From NCBI GenBank assembly GCA_035304345.1, contig DATGQE010000025.1:1-64000 (forward strand): DNA of 64,000 nt, read 5' to 3'. Shown here piece by piece: positions 38,079 to 47,376 of the stretch. Both the position numbers and the translations under genes were made by a program. Each line of letters begins with the position of its first letter. The stretch's first letter is position 1. This stretch comes from IDS-8 sp035304345. Lineage in GTDB: Bacteria > Pseudomonadota > Gammaproteobacteria > Steroidobacterales > Woeseiaceae. The notes beneath the pieces are model-generated. The model ran no database searches. It saw nothing but the letters and a program-made list of their open reading frames with translations, and was not told the origin of the DNA.

Positions 38079-38890
38079 GCGGCGCCAGCGAAGCGGCCGG
38101 GCTCCTCGAGCCGGTCGCCGAGATCGCCGAGGACGCCGGCCGGGCCATCCTCGCCGTCTACGAGACCGAGTTCGCGGTCGATGCGAAGGACGACGACTCC
38201 CCGCTCACGCAGGCGGACATGGCCTCGCACCGGCGCATCATGGCCGGGCTCGCCGCGCTCACGCCGGACGTTCCGGTGCTGTCCGAGGAAGGCGGGCTGC
38301 CGGAGTTCGCCGAGCGCCGCCAATGGCGCCGCTACTGGCTGGTCGACCCGCTGGACGGCACGAAGGAATTCGTGAAGCGCAACGGGGAATTCACCGTCAA
38401 CGTCGCCCTCGTCGAGGACCACGTGCCGGTGCTCGGCGTGGTGCACGTCCCCGTGCGCGGGGTCACCTACGTCGCCGCGCCGGGGACCGGCGCCGAGCGC
38501 CGCGACCGCGACGGGGGGCGGTCCCCCATCCACGTGGCGATCGAGAGCCGGCACCCGGTCCGCGTCGTCGGCAGCCGCTCGCACCGCGGCGCGAGCCTCG
38601 ACGCGTTCCTGGAGCGCCTGCAGGACTTCGAAATGGTGCCGATGGGCAGCTCTCTCAAGTTCTGCGTGGTCGCGGAAGGCGGCGCGGACGTGTACCCGCG
38701 GCTCGGCCCCACCTCGGAATGGGACACCGCCGCGGCCCAGGCCGTCGTCGAGCAGGCCGGCGGCGCCGTCTGGACCCTCGACGGCGAGCCCCTGCGCTAC
38801 AACCTGAAGCCCGACATCCTGAACCCCCACTTCGTGGTAGTGGGACCACAGGACCACGATTGGCTCGGGATTCTCTCGGCCGCCCGGTAA
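38075..38890 (+). CDS. cysQ: 3'(2'),5'-bisphosphate nucleotidase CysQ
   Basis: A 271-residue inositol-monophosphatase-fold enzyme that removes PAP formed during sulfate assimilation. The metal-binding motifs are DDSPLTQADMASH, LSEEGG and YWLVDPLDGTKEFVKRNGEF; the distal motif is GPTSEWDTAAAQAVVEQAGG. The ATG overlaps the rhlB stop (ATGA), so translation is coupled. Confidence 0.95.
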   Translation: MSGASEAAGLLEPVAEIAEDAGRAILAVYETEFAVDAKDDDSPLTQADMASHRRIMAGLAALTPDVPVLSEEGGLPEFAERRQWRRYWLVDPLDGTKEFVKRNGEFTVNVALVEDHVPVLGVVHVPVRGVTYVAAPGTGAERRDRDGGRSPIHVAIESRHPVRVVGSRSHRGASLDAFLERLQDFEMVPMGSSLKFCVVAEGGADVYPRLGPTSEWDTAAAQAVVEQAGGAVWTLDGEPLRYNLKPDILNPHFVVVGPQDHDWLGILSAAR

Positions 38891-38964
38891 CAGGACGCCC
38901 CCGGCTTGCGCTACTATTCCGGTGTCGCGGCAACTTCTTCGCCAGGGCCCGCCGTTCGCAGTCC

Positions 38965-39183
38965 ATGACTGACGACAAGATCGACACCGAGTGCTTCAAG
39001 CACCATGAGCGCCTCCGGGAACTGCGCATCAGCCACCGTGACCTCGACTACCTGATCGACAAGCTGTCGAGCGATCCCTTGGTCGACCAGTTGCGCATCC
39101 GCCGCCTCAAGAAGCGGCGCCTCGTGCTCAAGGACATGATCGCGCAGCTCGAGAGCGAGCTGATCCCGGACCTCGACGCCTGA
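38965..39183 (+). CDS. YdcH family (DUF465) small protein
   Basis: A 72-residue helical protein of the DUF465/YdcH type: FKHHERLRELRISHRDLDYL, then LRIRRLKKRRLVLKDMIAQL. Widespread in proteobacteria; function unknown. It follows cysQ by 74 bases and may have its own promoter (TACTATT near 38911). Confidence 0.85.
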   Translation: MTDDKIDTECFKHHERLRELRISHRDLDYLIDKLSSDPLVDQLRIRRLKKRRLVLKDMIAQLESELIPDLDA

Positions 39184-39219
39184 CGGCCGGTCGGGCGACC
39201 GGGCCGGCCGCGCGGCGCG

Positions 39220-41697
39220 CTACGTCCCGGCGGCGGCCGGCTGGCCCGCCTCGCTCAGCGTGAGCGACAGGATGCTGTGGCGGATCTCCTCGCCGAGCAC
39301 CAGCCGCGCGTCCTCGGCGATCCGCTCGAGATCCTCGTCGAACTCGAGCAGGCCGTTCGCGTTCCGCCGCAGCACGTCCTGCTGGCGCAGCTTGCCGATG
39401 AAGTCCCTGAACAGCACCTTGTCGAAGAAGTCCGGCGAGTGCAGGCCGTAGATCATCGACAGCCGCTCGGCGCTCTGCTGGCACAGGGTCTCGAGCTGCA
39501 CGCGCGACAGGACGCCCGAGCCGTGGCGGAACAAGAGCGCGATCACGAGATAGAACCGCTGCAGCATCGGCACCATGGACTGGCCCAGCATCAGGAGCTG
39601 GTAGGCGTGCGCCGACCCCGTCGGGGGACGCACCAGCACGTCCTCGTCGCGCGACAGGATGCCGAGCCCGATCAGCGCCTCGATGCCGTCGGCCACCACC
39701 GCCTCGATCTCCTGCTCGTCCCACTTGAGCGTGAGCTCCGTTTGCATGAACGGATAGGTCAGGCCGACGAGACGCACCACCTCGGCCTGCGGGAGCCGCC
39801 GCGCGTGAATGAAGCAGCACGCGATCGAGGCGGGGATGGCGAACAGGTGCTGCACGTTGTTGCGGAAGTAGGTCATGAGCACCGCCTGGCGCTCCGCCAT
39901 GTGCAGCACGTCCCCGAGGGGATGCACGATGCGGTGGATGACGCCCATTTTCTCGCCGTGCGCGATGATCTCCCCGGGCTCCATTTCCGGCAGCGTGACG
40001 TCGTCCGAATAGCGGAACCGCGACAGCAGGTCCAGGCTGAGCCTGAGCTGCCGCGTGAGCTCGAGCTCACCCATCGCCTGTTTGGGCGTGGACAGCAGGA
40101 TCGAGGCGAGCAGGCTGATCGGCGTGACCGCGGCCGCCGAGTTGATGCCGCGCATGATGCGGTGGCCCAGCTCCTCGACGACGTCGTTGAGCCACGGGGA
40201 GCGTTCGTCGGCCTGCCCGTTCTCCCGCCACCCCGGCCTGAACTCGTCGAGGACGGAAGCGAGCTCGATCGGCTCGCCGATGTTCACGTAGACCTTGCCG
40301 AAGTTCTCGCGCAGCGCCTTCACCGAGCGGATCAGCCCGAACAGCGATTCCTTCTGCTTCTCGGCGCCGCCGAGCTCGCTGATGAAGCTGTCGCCCTCGA
40401 TCAGCTTCTCGTAGCCGAAATACACCGGGACGAACGCGATCGGCCGGCGCGGGGCGCGCACGAACGAGCTGACCGTCATGGCCAGCATCCCGCCCTTCGC
40501 CTGCAGGAGCCGGCCGCTGCGGCTGCGGCCGCCTTCCACGAAGTACTCGATGGCGTGGCCGCGCGTGAGGATCTGGTGCAGGTAGGCGTTGAACACCGTG
40601 GCGTACAGGCGGTTGCCCTTGAAGCTGCGGCGCAGGAAGAACGCGCCGCCGCGTCGCAGGATGGAGCCGATGATCGGCAGGTCGAGATTGATGCCCGCCG
40701 CGGTGTGCGGAATGCTGAGGCCGTGCTGGTACACGATGTAGGGGAGCAGCAGGTAATCGAAATGGCTGCGGTGGCAGGGCACGTAGACCAGCTCGTGCTC
40801 GCGCGCGAGCTCGTGCAGCCGGTCGACGCCGTGGTGCTCGATCCCGTCGTAGATGCGGTTCCACAGCCAGCTCAACGTCCGTTCGATCACGCGAATCGTC
40901 GGATACGAGATGTGGGCCGCAATCTCCTCGGCGTAGCGGCGGGCGCGCCCCCGCGCGCGCTCGAGCGCCAGCGGGTCGCCGTCCGCCTCGTCCTCGATGA
41001 CGCTCACGACGGCGGGATCGTTCAGGACGTGGTTCAGCAGCGTGCGCCGGTGCGACAGGTCGGGACCCAGCGTCGCGGTGCGCTGCTTGCGGAAGTGCAC
41101 GCGCAGGACGCGCAGCACCTTGCGATAGGCGACCTTCGGATCGTCGATGCCCTGGATGATCGTGCCGAGCGCCAGCGGCTCGCTGAACCGGAGCAGGGTA
41201 TTGCGGCCGTGCACGATCGTCGCGATCAGCTTGCGGGTACGGCCGGCGACTTCCCAGTTCTCGAGGAACAGGAGCCTGAACCACGAACGCTCCTTGTCCG
41301 GCGAGCGCCCCCAGTAGATCGCCACCGGCACGAGCATCAGCTCGTGCCCGCCGCTCGCCATGCCGGTCTCCACCAGGCGCCTGAGCCGCGTCGAGCCTTT
41401 TTGCCGCCGCCGGAACAGGAACCCGCTCATGCGGCGCAGCACGAGCAGCGACGGCTCGCGCACGGTGCCGTAGTCGAGCGGGTCGTGCGGTGAGGGCAGG
41501 CCGTGCTTGCGGCAGGCGTTGTCGAGCGCGAGCGTATCCGCGAGCCCGCCGGTTTCGAGCACGTAGCAGACCGGTGCGTTCGCTTCGGCCAGCAGCGCCG
41601 CCGGGTCCTCCGGCTGGATGACCGGTCGCGCCCAGCTCGCGAAGATCCTCCCGGCCAGCCGTTGCCACGGTCGAAACAGTAGGTTACCTGCGCTCAT
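39220..41697 (-). CDS. plsB: Glycerol-3-phosphate 1-O-acyltransferase
   Basis: An 825-residue membrane acyltransferase that makes lysophosphatidate. The catalytic HX4D motif is HRSHFD at 309-314, in PCHRSHFDYLLLPYIVY; acyltransferase blocks GGAFFLRRSFKGNRLY, YFVEGGRSRSGRL and IAFVPVYFGYEKL follow. Length fits the E. coli enzyme (807). The final part of the protein (from about 600) is the PlsB-specific C-terminal region. TAACAT ends 9 bases before the ATG, suggesting a very short leader. Confidence 0.97.
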   Translation of the reverse strand: MSAGNLLFRPWQRLAGRIFASWARPVIQPEDPAALLAEANAPVCYVLETGGLADTLALDNACRKHGLPSPHDPLDYGTVREPSLLVLRRMSGFLFRRRQKGSTRLRRLVETGMASGGHELMLVPVAIYWGRSPDKERSWFRLLFLENWEVAGRTRKLIATIVHGRNTLLRFSEPLALGTIIQGIDDPKVAYRKVLRVLRVHFRKQRTATLGPDLSHRRTLLNHVLNDPAVVSVIEDEADGDPLALERARGRARRYAEEIAAHISYPTIRVIERTLSWLWNRIYDGIEHHGVDRLHELAREHELVYVPCHRSHFDYLLLPYIVYQHGLSIPHTAAGINLDLPIIGSILRRGGAFFLRRSFKGNRLYATVFNAYLHQILTRGHAIEYFVEGGRSRSGRLLQAKGGMLAMTVSSFVRAPRRPIAFVPVYFGYEKLIEGDSFISELGGAEKQKESLFGLIRSVKALRENFGKVYVNIGEPIELASVLDEFRPGWRENGQADERSPWLNDVVEELGHRIMRGINSAAAVTPISLLASILLSTPKQAMGELELTRQLRLSLDLLSRFRYSDDVTLPEMEPGEIIAHGEKMGVIHRIVHPLGDVLHMAERQAVLMTYFRNNVQHLFAIPASIACCFIHARRLPQAEVVRLVGLTYPFMQTELTLKWDEQEIEAVVADGIEALIGLGILSRDEDVLVRPPTGSAHAYQLLMLGQSMVPMLQRFYLVIALLFRHGSGVLSRVQLETLCQQSAERLSMIYGLHSPDFFDKVLFRDFIGKLRQQDVLRRNANGLLEFDEDLERIAEDARLVLGEEIRHSILSLTLSEAGQPAAAGT

Positions 41698-41770
41698 CGA
41701 GGCGCCATGTTACCGAAACGGCCGCCGGCCGGGGTGAGCGGAGGGGGAAACTGCACCGGGACGGCCGGGG

Positions 41771-42607
41771 ATGCGGGGCCGGCCGTTGCTTTCACCGGTA
41801 CCTTGCGCAATGCTGTCGCGCCTGCCTATGCCGTCCCGCAAGAGCAAACCCGCGGCGGGTGACCGCGCCGGTCGCCCGCCATTGCCCGACGTCGACGACC
41901 GCCACTGGGCGTGGTTCCTCGACGTCGACGGCACCCTGCTCGAGATCACGCGACACCCGGACATGGTGACCGCGGATCGCGCCCTGGTCACCCTGTTGAA
42001 ACGGCTGAACCGCGCGTGCGGCGGCGCCGTCGCGCTCATCAGCGGCCGCAGCATCGAGCAGCTCGAGACCATTTTCAACCCGCTCACGCTGGCCGCCGGC
42101 GCTTCCCACGGGCTGGAGCTGCGGATGCCGGACGGCAGCGTACGCCGGCTCGGCCGCCCGCTGCCGGAAGACGCCGCGGCGCGCATCGCCGAGTTCGCCG
42201 CCAGCCACGAGGGCCTGCTGCTCGAACGCAAGCCGCTGTCCGTCTCCGTGCACTATCGCGAGCGCCCGGAGCTGGAGCCGCTCGTGCTCGAGACGTTGCA
42301 GCGCATCCACGAGGGCATGGATAATGACTTCCGCCTGCTGCGCGGGAAGATGGTAGTCGAGATCACGCCCGCGGCGGCCAACAAGGGCAGCGCGATCCGT
42401 ACGTTCATGGAAATGCCCCCGTTCGCGGGCCGGCGGCCCGTGTTCGTCGGCGACGACCTGACGGACGAGGACGGCTTCCTGGCCGTCAACGAGATGGGAG
42501 GCATATCCGTGCGCATAGGCGACTCCCGCGAAACCGCCGCCCGCTGGCACTTCTCGAGCACGGCCGAGCTCCGGAAGTGGCTGCACGGCTCCCTGTACCT
42601 CCTGTAG
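41771..42607 (+). CDS. otsB: Trehalose-6-phosphate phosphatase
   Basis: A HAD-fold phosphatase that converts trehalose-6-P to trehalose. The nucleophile motif is FLDVDGTLLEI; LISGRSIEQLE, ASHGLELRMPDG, VEITPAAANKGSAI and FVGDDLTDEDGF complete the family motifs. The start is unsure: ATGs at 41771, 41810 and 41828 are in frame, giving 278, 265 or 259 residues. First gene of the trehalose cluster; the GH15 gene follows after 119 bases. Confidence 0.95.
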   Translation: MRGRPLLSPVPCAMLSRLPMPSRKSKPAAGDRAGRPPLPDVDDRHWAWFLDVDGTLLEITRHPDMVTADRALVTLLKRLNRACGGAVALISGRSIEQLETIFNPLTLAAGASHGLELRMPDGSVRRLGRPLPEDAAARIAEFAASHEGLLLERKPLSVSVHYRERPELEPLVLETLQRIHEGMDNDFRLLRGKMVVEITPAAANKGSAIRTFMEMPPFAGRRPVFVGDDLTDEDGFLAVNEMGGISVRIGDSRETAARWHFSSTAELRKWLHGSLYLL

Positions 42608-42726
42608 GGGTCCGTACCGCGCCCGGCCGGAAGCGCGGATCGGGGCGGCTCGCCACCGCCCGCCGGCGCCGGGCCTCGCACGATGCGCGCGCGGGCGCCG
42701 CCTGAACCAGTGGAACAATCAAAGGA

Positions 42727-44514
42727 ATGAGCGACCTCAACCTCGGTGTCATCGGCAATTGCCAGATCGCGTCCCTGATCGACCAGAAGGGCGTGATGGT
42801 GTGGACCTGCCTGCCGCAGTTCGACGGCGATCCCGTTTTCTGCCGCCTGCTGCGGTCGGAAGAGAAGGCGGACCTCCCGGGCTACTACGCCGTCGAGCTC
42901 GAGAACTTCGCGCGTTCGGAGCAGCGCTACCTGCCGCACACGGCCATCCTCGAGACCGTGCTGTACGACACCCAGGGCAACGCCGTGGCGATCACGGATT
43001 TCGCGCCGCGCTACACGTATCTCGGCCGCATGTTCAAGCCGATGATGCTGATCCGCGGGCTGCGGCCGCTGCACGGGCAGCCGCGCGTGCGCATCCGCCT
43101 GCGGCCGACGTACGACTACGGTGCCCACCCCTGCCGCGTCACGCACGGCAGCAACCACATCCGCTACCTGTCACCGAACCTCGACCTGCGCCTGACGACG
43201 GATGTCTCGCTGACGCACGTCCTGGAGGAGAACTACTTCGTGCTCGACCGGGACCTGCACCTCATCCTCGGTCCCGACGAGACGATCCAGCAGTCCGTGC
43301 ACGAGAACTACCGGCATCATCTCGACGAGACCGCGACGTACTGGAGAACCTGGGCGCGCGGCCTCGCGATACCGTTCGAGTGGCAGGCGGCCGTCATTCG
43401 CGCCGCGATCAGCCTGAAGCTGTGCACGTTCGAGGATACGGGCGCCGTGATCGCCGCCATGACGACATCTATCCCGGAGGCTGCCAACAGCGGCCGCAAC
43501 TGGGATTATCGCTACTGCTGGTTGCGCGACAGCTGGTTCGTCGTGCAGGCGCTGAACCGCCTCGGCGCCACGCGCACGATGGAGGACTACCTGCGCTACA
43601 TCGTGAACGTGGCCACCGATGCCGCAAACGGGCCGCTGCAGCCCGTGTACAGCATCACCGGGCGCGCCGATCTCGAGGAGCGCGAAGTGACCTCGCTCGA
43701 CGGCTACCGCGGCATGGGGCCGGTGCGCGTGGGCAACCAGGCCTACGAGCAGGTGCAGAACGACGTTTACGGCACCGTCATCATGGCCGCGACGCGCTAT
43801 TTCTTCGACCAGCGGCTCAGGCGGCCCGGGCTCGAATCGCAGTTCCTCCGCCTCGAGGAGCTCGGCGAGAAGGCGGCTGCGCTGTACAACCAGCCGGACG
43901 CCGGCCTGTGGGAATACCGCGGCCGCAAGCGCGTCCACACGTTCTCGAGCATCATGTGCTGGGCGGGCTGCCAGCGACTCGCGCGCATCGCGGTGCAGCT
44001 CGGCAAGCCGGACCGCGCGGCCTACTGGGGCGAGAAAGCGACCGCCATCCACGCGTTCGTCTGCAAGGAAGGCTGGGACGATTCGCAGAAGGCCTTCACG
44101 GAGGCGATCGGCATACCGGAAATGGACGCGAGCCTGCTGACGATGCACGACCTCGGCTTCCTGAGTGCCGACGATCCGCGCTTCGTGTCCACCGTGCGTG
44201 CCATCGAGAAGCACCTCAGGCGCGGCAAGCACATGTTCCGCTACAGCGCGGCCGACGATTTCGGCGAGCCGGAGAATGCCTTCAACATCTGCACGTTCTG
44301 GTACATCGACGCGCTCGCCGCGATGGGGCGCACCGAGGAAGCCCGGGACCTGTTCGAGAACATGCTCGCCTGCCGCAACCACCTCGGCCTGCTGTCGGAG
44401 GACATCGATCCGAACACCAACGATCTCTGGGGCAACTTTCCCCAGACCTACAGCATGGCCGGCATCATCAATGCCGCCGTCCGGCTGAGCCGCGACTGGG
44501 AGGACGTGCTGTGA
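42727..44514 (+). CDS. GH15 glycoside hydrolase, probable trehalase
   Basis: A 595-residue glycoside hydrolase family 15 protein. The N-terminal domain begins LGVIGNCQIASLIDQKG; the (alpha/alpha)6 catalytic domain includes NWDYRYCWLRDSWFVVQAL and ends with LLSEDIDPNTNDLWGNFPQT, where the catalytic base is expected. GH15 covers glucoamylases and bacterial trehalases. Its place between otsB and otsA favours trehalose as substrate, as does the presence of glk. No signal peptide, so cytoplasmic. AAAGGA precedes the ATG; its stop overlaps the otsA GTG. Confidence 0.9.
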   Translation: MSDLNLGVIGNCQIASLIDQKGVMVWTCLPQFDGDPVFCRLLRSEEKADLPGYYAVELENFARSEQRYLPHTAILETVLYDTQGNAVAITDFAPRYTYLGRMFKPMMLIRGLRPLHGQPRVRIRLRPTYDYGAHPCRVTHGSNHIRYLSPNLDLRLTTDVSLTHVLEENYFVLDRDLHLILGPDETIQQSVHENYRHHLDETATYWRTWARGLAIPFEWQAAVIRAAISLKLCTFEDTGAVIAAMTTSIPEAANSGRNWDYRYCWLRDSWFVVQALNRLGATRTMEDYLRYIVNVATDAANGPLQPVYSITGRADLEEREVTSLDGYRGMGPVRVGNQAYEQVQNDVYGTVIMAATRYFFDQRLRRPGLESQFLRLEELGEKAAALYNQPDAGLWEYRGRKRVHTFSSIMCWAGCQRLARIAVQLGKPDRAAYWGEKATAIHAFVCKEGWDDSQKAFTEAIGIPEMDASLLTMHDLGFLSADDPRFVSTVRAIEKHLRRGKHMFRYSAADDFGEPENAFNICTFWYIDALAAMGRTEEARDLFENMLACRNHLGLLSEDIDPNTNDLWGNFPQTYSMAGIINAAVRLSRDWEDVL

Positions 44515-45944
44515 GCGCGCGCGATTCCGCCGTCAAGCGGCGCATCGTGGCCGTCTCCAACCGCGTCGCAACCCCGAGCCAGGCCGACGAGGCGGTCGGC
44601 GGGCTGGCCGTCGGCGTGCTGGGCGCGCTCGAGGAGCACGGCGGCATCTGGTTCGGCTGGAACGGCGACCTGAAGCTGGACGCCGGGGGCGAGCGCCGGC
44701 TCGAGATCGAGAAGCACGGGCGCATCCGCTTCGTGGGCATCGACCTCGACGAGGGCGAGTACGAAGGCTATTACAACGGCTTCAGCAACAAGGTCCTGTG
44801 GCCGCTGTTCCATTACCTGCTCGGCTTCATCCAGTACCGACGTGCCGACTTCGAGGCCTACCTCCGGGTGAACGCCACCTTCGCGAAGCACCTCGTCCCC
44901 CTGCTCGAGCCGGACGACATCATCTGGGTGCACGATTACCACCTGATTCCCCTCGCCTCCGAGCTGCGCAAGCTGGGCGCGGACCAGCCGATCGGGTTCT
45001 TCCTGCACGTGCCGTTTCCCGGATACGACGTGCTGCAGGTGCTTCCGGACCGCGATTTCATCCTGAAGGCGCTGTGTGCCTACGACGTGGTCGGCTTCCA
45101 CACAGCGCGCGACCTCGCCTCGTTCAAGGACGCGGTCACGCAACCCGCGATCGGCGCCACCCTCGAGCAGGATCACATCGCGTTCGGCGGGCGGCGCGTG
45201 GTCGCGGACGTGTTCCCGATCGGCGTGGACGTCGACCTCCTGGCCCGGTTCGCCACGGAGGCGCAGGGCGATTCGGAAGTCACGCGCACGCTCCAGAGCC
45301 TGGGCGACCGGCAGTTCATCATCGGCGTCGACCGGCTCGATTACAGCAAGGGCCTGGAGGAGCGCTTCCGTGCCTATGCCCGCTTCCTGGAGAAGTACCC
45401 CGAGGCGCGCGGCACCGTGTCCTACACCCAGATCGCGCCGCCGACGCGGGTCGGCGTACGTGCCTACGAGGAGATCCGGCACAGCCTGGAGCAGACCACC
45501 GGTGCGATCAACGGGCGCTTCGCGACGCTCGACTGGGTGCCGCTCAAGTACATCAACCGCGGCCTCAACCGGCGCGGGCTCATGGGCCTGCTGCGCCTCG
45601 CGGACGTCGGGCTCGTGACCCCGATCCGCGACGGCATGAACCTGGTCGCCAAGGAGTTCGTCGCGGCCCAGGACCCCGCCAACCCGGGCGTGCTGGTGCT
45701 CTCGGAGCTCGCGGGTGCCGCGCGCGAGCTGCAGGACGCCGTGCTCGTGAACCCGTACGATACGGACGGCGTCGCCGACGGCATCCACCGGGCCCTCACC
45801 ATGCCGCTGGCCGAGCGCAAGGAGCGGCATCATGCGATGATGTCCGTTCTCAGGCGAAACGACATCGTCGCGTGGCGCGACCGTTTCGTGGCGGCGTTGC
45901 TCGCATCGAGGCAAGGGGACCATGAACGCGGAACTGAAGGCTGA
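44511..45944 (+). CDS. otsA: Trehalose-6-phosphate synthase
   Basis: A 477-residue GT20 enzyme that joins UDP-glucose (or another NDP-glucose) to glucose-6-P. IVAVSNRVATPSQADEAVGG, YYNGFSNKVLWPLFHY, DDIIWVHDYHLIPLASELRK, FFLHVPFPGYDVLQVLP, GVDRLDYSKGLEERFRAY and RDGMNLVAKEFVAAQ all match. Starts at GTG 44511, overlapping the GH15 stop; overlaps glk by 23 bases at its end. The whole set looks like one translationally coupled operon. Confidence 0.97.
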   Translation: MSARDSAVKRRIVAVSNRVATPSQADEAVGGLAVGVLGALEEHGGIWFGWNGDLKLDAGGERRLEIEKHGRIRFVGIDLDEGEYEGYYNGFSNKVLWPLFHYLLGFIQYRRADFEAYLRVNATFAKHLVPLLEPDDIIWVHDYHLIPLASELRKLGADQPIGFFLHVPFPGYDVLQVLPDRDFILKALCAYDVVGFHTARDLASFKDAVTQPAIGATLEQDHIAFGGRRVVADVFPIGVDVDLLARFATEAQGDSEVTRTLQSLGDRQFIIGVDRLDYSKGLEERFRAYARFLEKYPEARGTVSYTQIAPPTRVGVRAYEEIRHSLEQTTGAINGRFATLDWVPLKYINRGLNRRGLMGLLRLADVGLVTPIRDGMNLVAKEFVAAQDPANPGVLVLSELAGAARELQDAVLVNPYDTDGVADGIHRALTMPLAERKERHHAMMSVLRRNDIVAWRDRFVAALLASRQGDHERGTEG

Positions 45945-46875
45945 CTCTCTCTGGCTGATCGCGGACGTCGGCGCCACCTCGGCCCGCTGCGCCCGCTACC
46001 GTCCTTCCGACCGGCGCATCGCCGACCTCGCCATCTACAAGAACGACGACTTCGCCGACCTGCGCACGCTGCTCGAGGGTTACCTCGAGACCGGCGAGCG
46101 GCCCCGCTACGCCGCGGTCGCGATCGCCGCCCCGATCTCCGGCGACGACGTGCGCATGACCAACCGCGAGTGGCAGTTCAACCGGCTGGAGCTGACGCAG
46201 CAGCTCCGGCTCGAGGACCTGCACGTCATCAACGATTTCCATGCCGTGGCATTCGCGCTGCCCGACATCCGCAACAAGGATCTCGCGGAAGTGGGCAAGG
46301 CGAGCGCGTACCGGAAGGGCACTCGCGCCACGCTGGGCCCCGGCACCGGGCTCGGCGTCGGCGCCTGGGTCGACGACGGCGAGCGCGGCGTGGCGATGGT
46401 CGGCGAAGGCGGCCACGTGACGCTGCCCGCGCGCAACGAGGAGGAAGACCGGATCATCCAGCGCCTGCGCGAGCGTTTCGGCCATTGCTCGGCGGAGCGC
46501 GTGCTCTCCGGCCCGGGCATCGTGGCGCTGCACAACGCGATGCACGGCGACGAGATGAAAACCTCCCGCGAGATCACGAGCGGCACGGTGGACCCCAAGT
46601 GCCGCGCCACGATGGAGCAGTTCTTCCGCTTCCTCGGCAGCGTCGCCGCCGATCTCGCCATGACCACGGGGGCGCTCGGCGGCGTGTACATCGCGGGCGG
46701 TATCGTGCCCGACCACATCGAGCAGATCCGCGCCTCGACCTTCCGCGAGCGCTTCGAGGACAAGAACCGCTACCGCGGCTACATGCAGGCCATCCCGACC
46801 TACGTCATCACCGACCCGACGCCGGGTCTCACGGGCCTGGGCGCCTACATCCGGCGCCGCGTCCTCTCGCTGTAG
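45922..46875 (+). CDS. glk: Glucokinase
   Basis: A 317-residue glucokinase of the Glk family (ATP-dependent). Supporting motifs are NREWQFNRLELTQQLRLED, LHVINDFHAVAFALP, GPGTGLGVGAWVDDG and GEGGHVTLPARNEEE, with GALGGVYIAGGIVP near the end. The N-terminal phosphate loop reads DVGATSARC where most members have DxGGTNxR; the change may be tolerated but is worth noting. It would phosphorylate glucose released by the GH15 enzyme. Last gene of the trehalose cluster. Confidence 0.93.
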   Translation: MNAELKADSLWLIADVGATSARCARYRPSDRRIADLAIYKNDDFADLRTLLEGYLETGERPRYAAVAIAAPISGDDVRMTNREWQFNRLELTQQLRLEDLHVINDFHAVAFALPDIRNKDLAEVGKASAYRKGTRATLGPGTGLGVGAWVDDGERGVAMVGEGGHVTLPARNEEEDRIIQRLRERFGHCSAERVLSGPGIVALHNAMHGDEMKTSREITSGTVDPKCRATMEQFFRFLGSVAADLAMTTGALGGVYIAGGIVPDHIEQIRASTFRERFEDKNRYRGYMQAIPTYVITDPTPGLTGLGAYIRRRVLSL

Positions 46876-46939
46876 GAACCGCGCGCCGCGTCCTGCAGGG
46901 CGCGCATCTCGCGCGCGACCTTCTGGTGCTCGTTCGGGC

Positions 46940-47069
46940 CTCGGCGGCACCGACGTCTGCCACCGCATCGCTCATTCGAGACTCGGTGGCGCCGACGCCT
47001 GCTGCCGCATCGTTCATGCCCGTTTGCGATTGAAGCTTAAGCTACGCCGCGACCGGGCATGAACGATGC
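46940..47069. repeat. Direct and inverted repeat cluster
   Basis: Two 36-base direct copies (46940-46975 and 46982-47017) differ at six positions, all transitions, with a 42-base period. The second copy ends in GCATCGTTCATGCCCG (47007-47022), which is repeated inverted and perfect at 47054-47069 (CGGGCATGAACGATGC) after a 31-base spacer. It fills most of the 282-base gap between convergent glk and a lipoprotein gene. No T-run. Could be a degraded REP/MITE-like element or a structured terminator. Confidence 0.7.
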
Positions 47070-47157
47070 TCGGGGGCGGGTTCGCTGCGCGGGCTGTGTG
47101 AGCGTGCATCGCGGGACCGGGGATACCTGCCGTCGTCGGTCGTGCGCCACGCACGCT

Positions 47158-47376
47158 TTACGGGGGCGGGCGCTCGTCGTCCTGCTTGGGCTCGAGCGCC
47201 TCGTCGATCGCCTGCTTGTGCTCCATGAGCCGGCTCTCGACCGCCTCGGCCCTGTCGATCGCCTCCTGCATCGGCGCGGCGAGGCTCTCCTCCGGCTCCT
47301 CGCCGGCACCGCCGCAGGCGGCCAGCAGACCGAGTGGCGCGAGGGCGGCGGCGAGCAGCAGTCTGCGGTTAGTCAT
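47158..47376 (-). CDS. Small lipoprotein
   Basis: A 72-residue lipoprotein: MTNRRLLLAAALAPLGLLAA followed by the lipobox cysteine (LLAAC). The mature part is helical and charged (EAIDRAEAVESRLMEHKQAI) with a Pro-rich end. GGAGGAG lies 7 bases before the ATG. The ATG overlaps the stop of the upstream hydrolase gene. Function unknown. Confidence 0.8.
   Translation of the reverse strand: MTNRRLLLAAALAPLGLLAACGGAGEEPEESLAAPMQEAIDRAEAVESRLMEHKQAIDEALEPKQDDERPPP

Noticed and set aside
42759..44510. Long upstream extension of the otsA frame
   Set aside because: It runs opposite in frame to the GH15 gene, which has clear catalytic motifs; otsA homology begins only at the GTG at 44511.
46829..47017. 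Minus-strand ORF with two 14-residue repeats (MNDAAAG, MSDAVAD)
   Set aside because: No ribosome site, overlap with the end of glk and a basic, Arg-rich continuation; treated as a reading of the DNA repeat, not as a gene.
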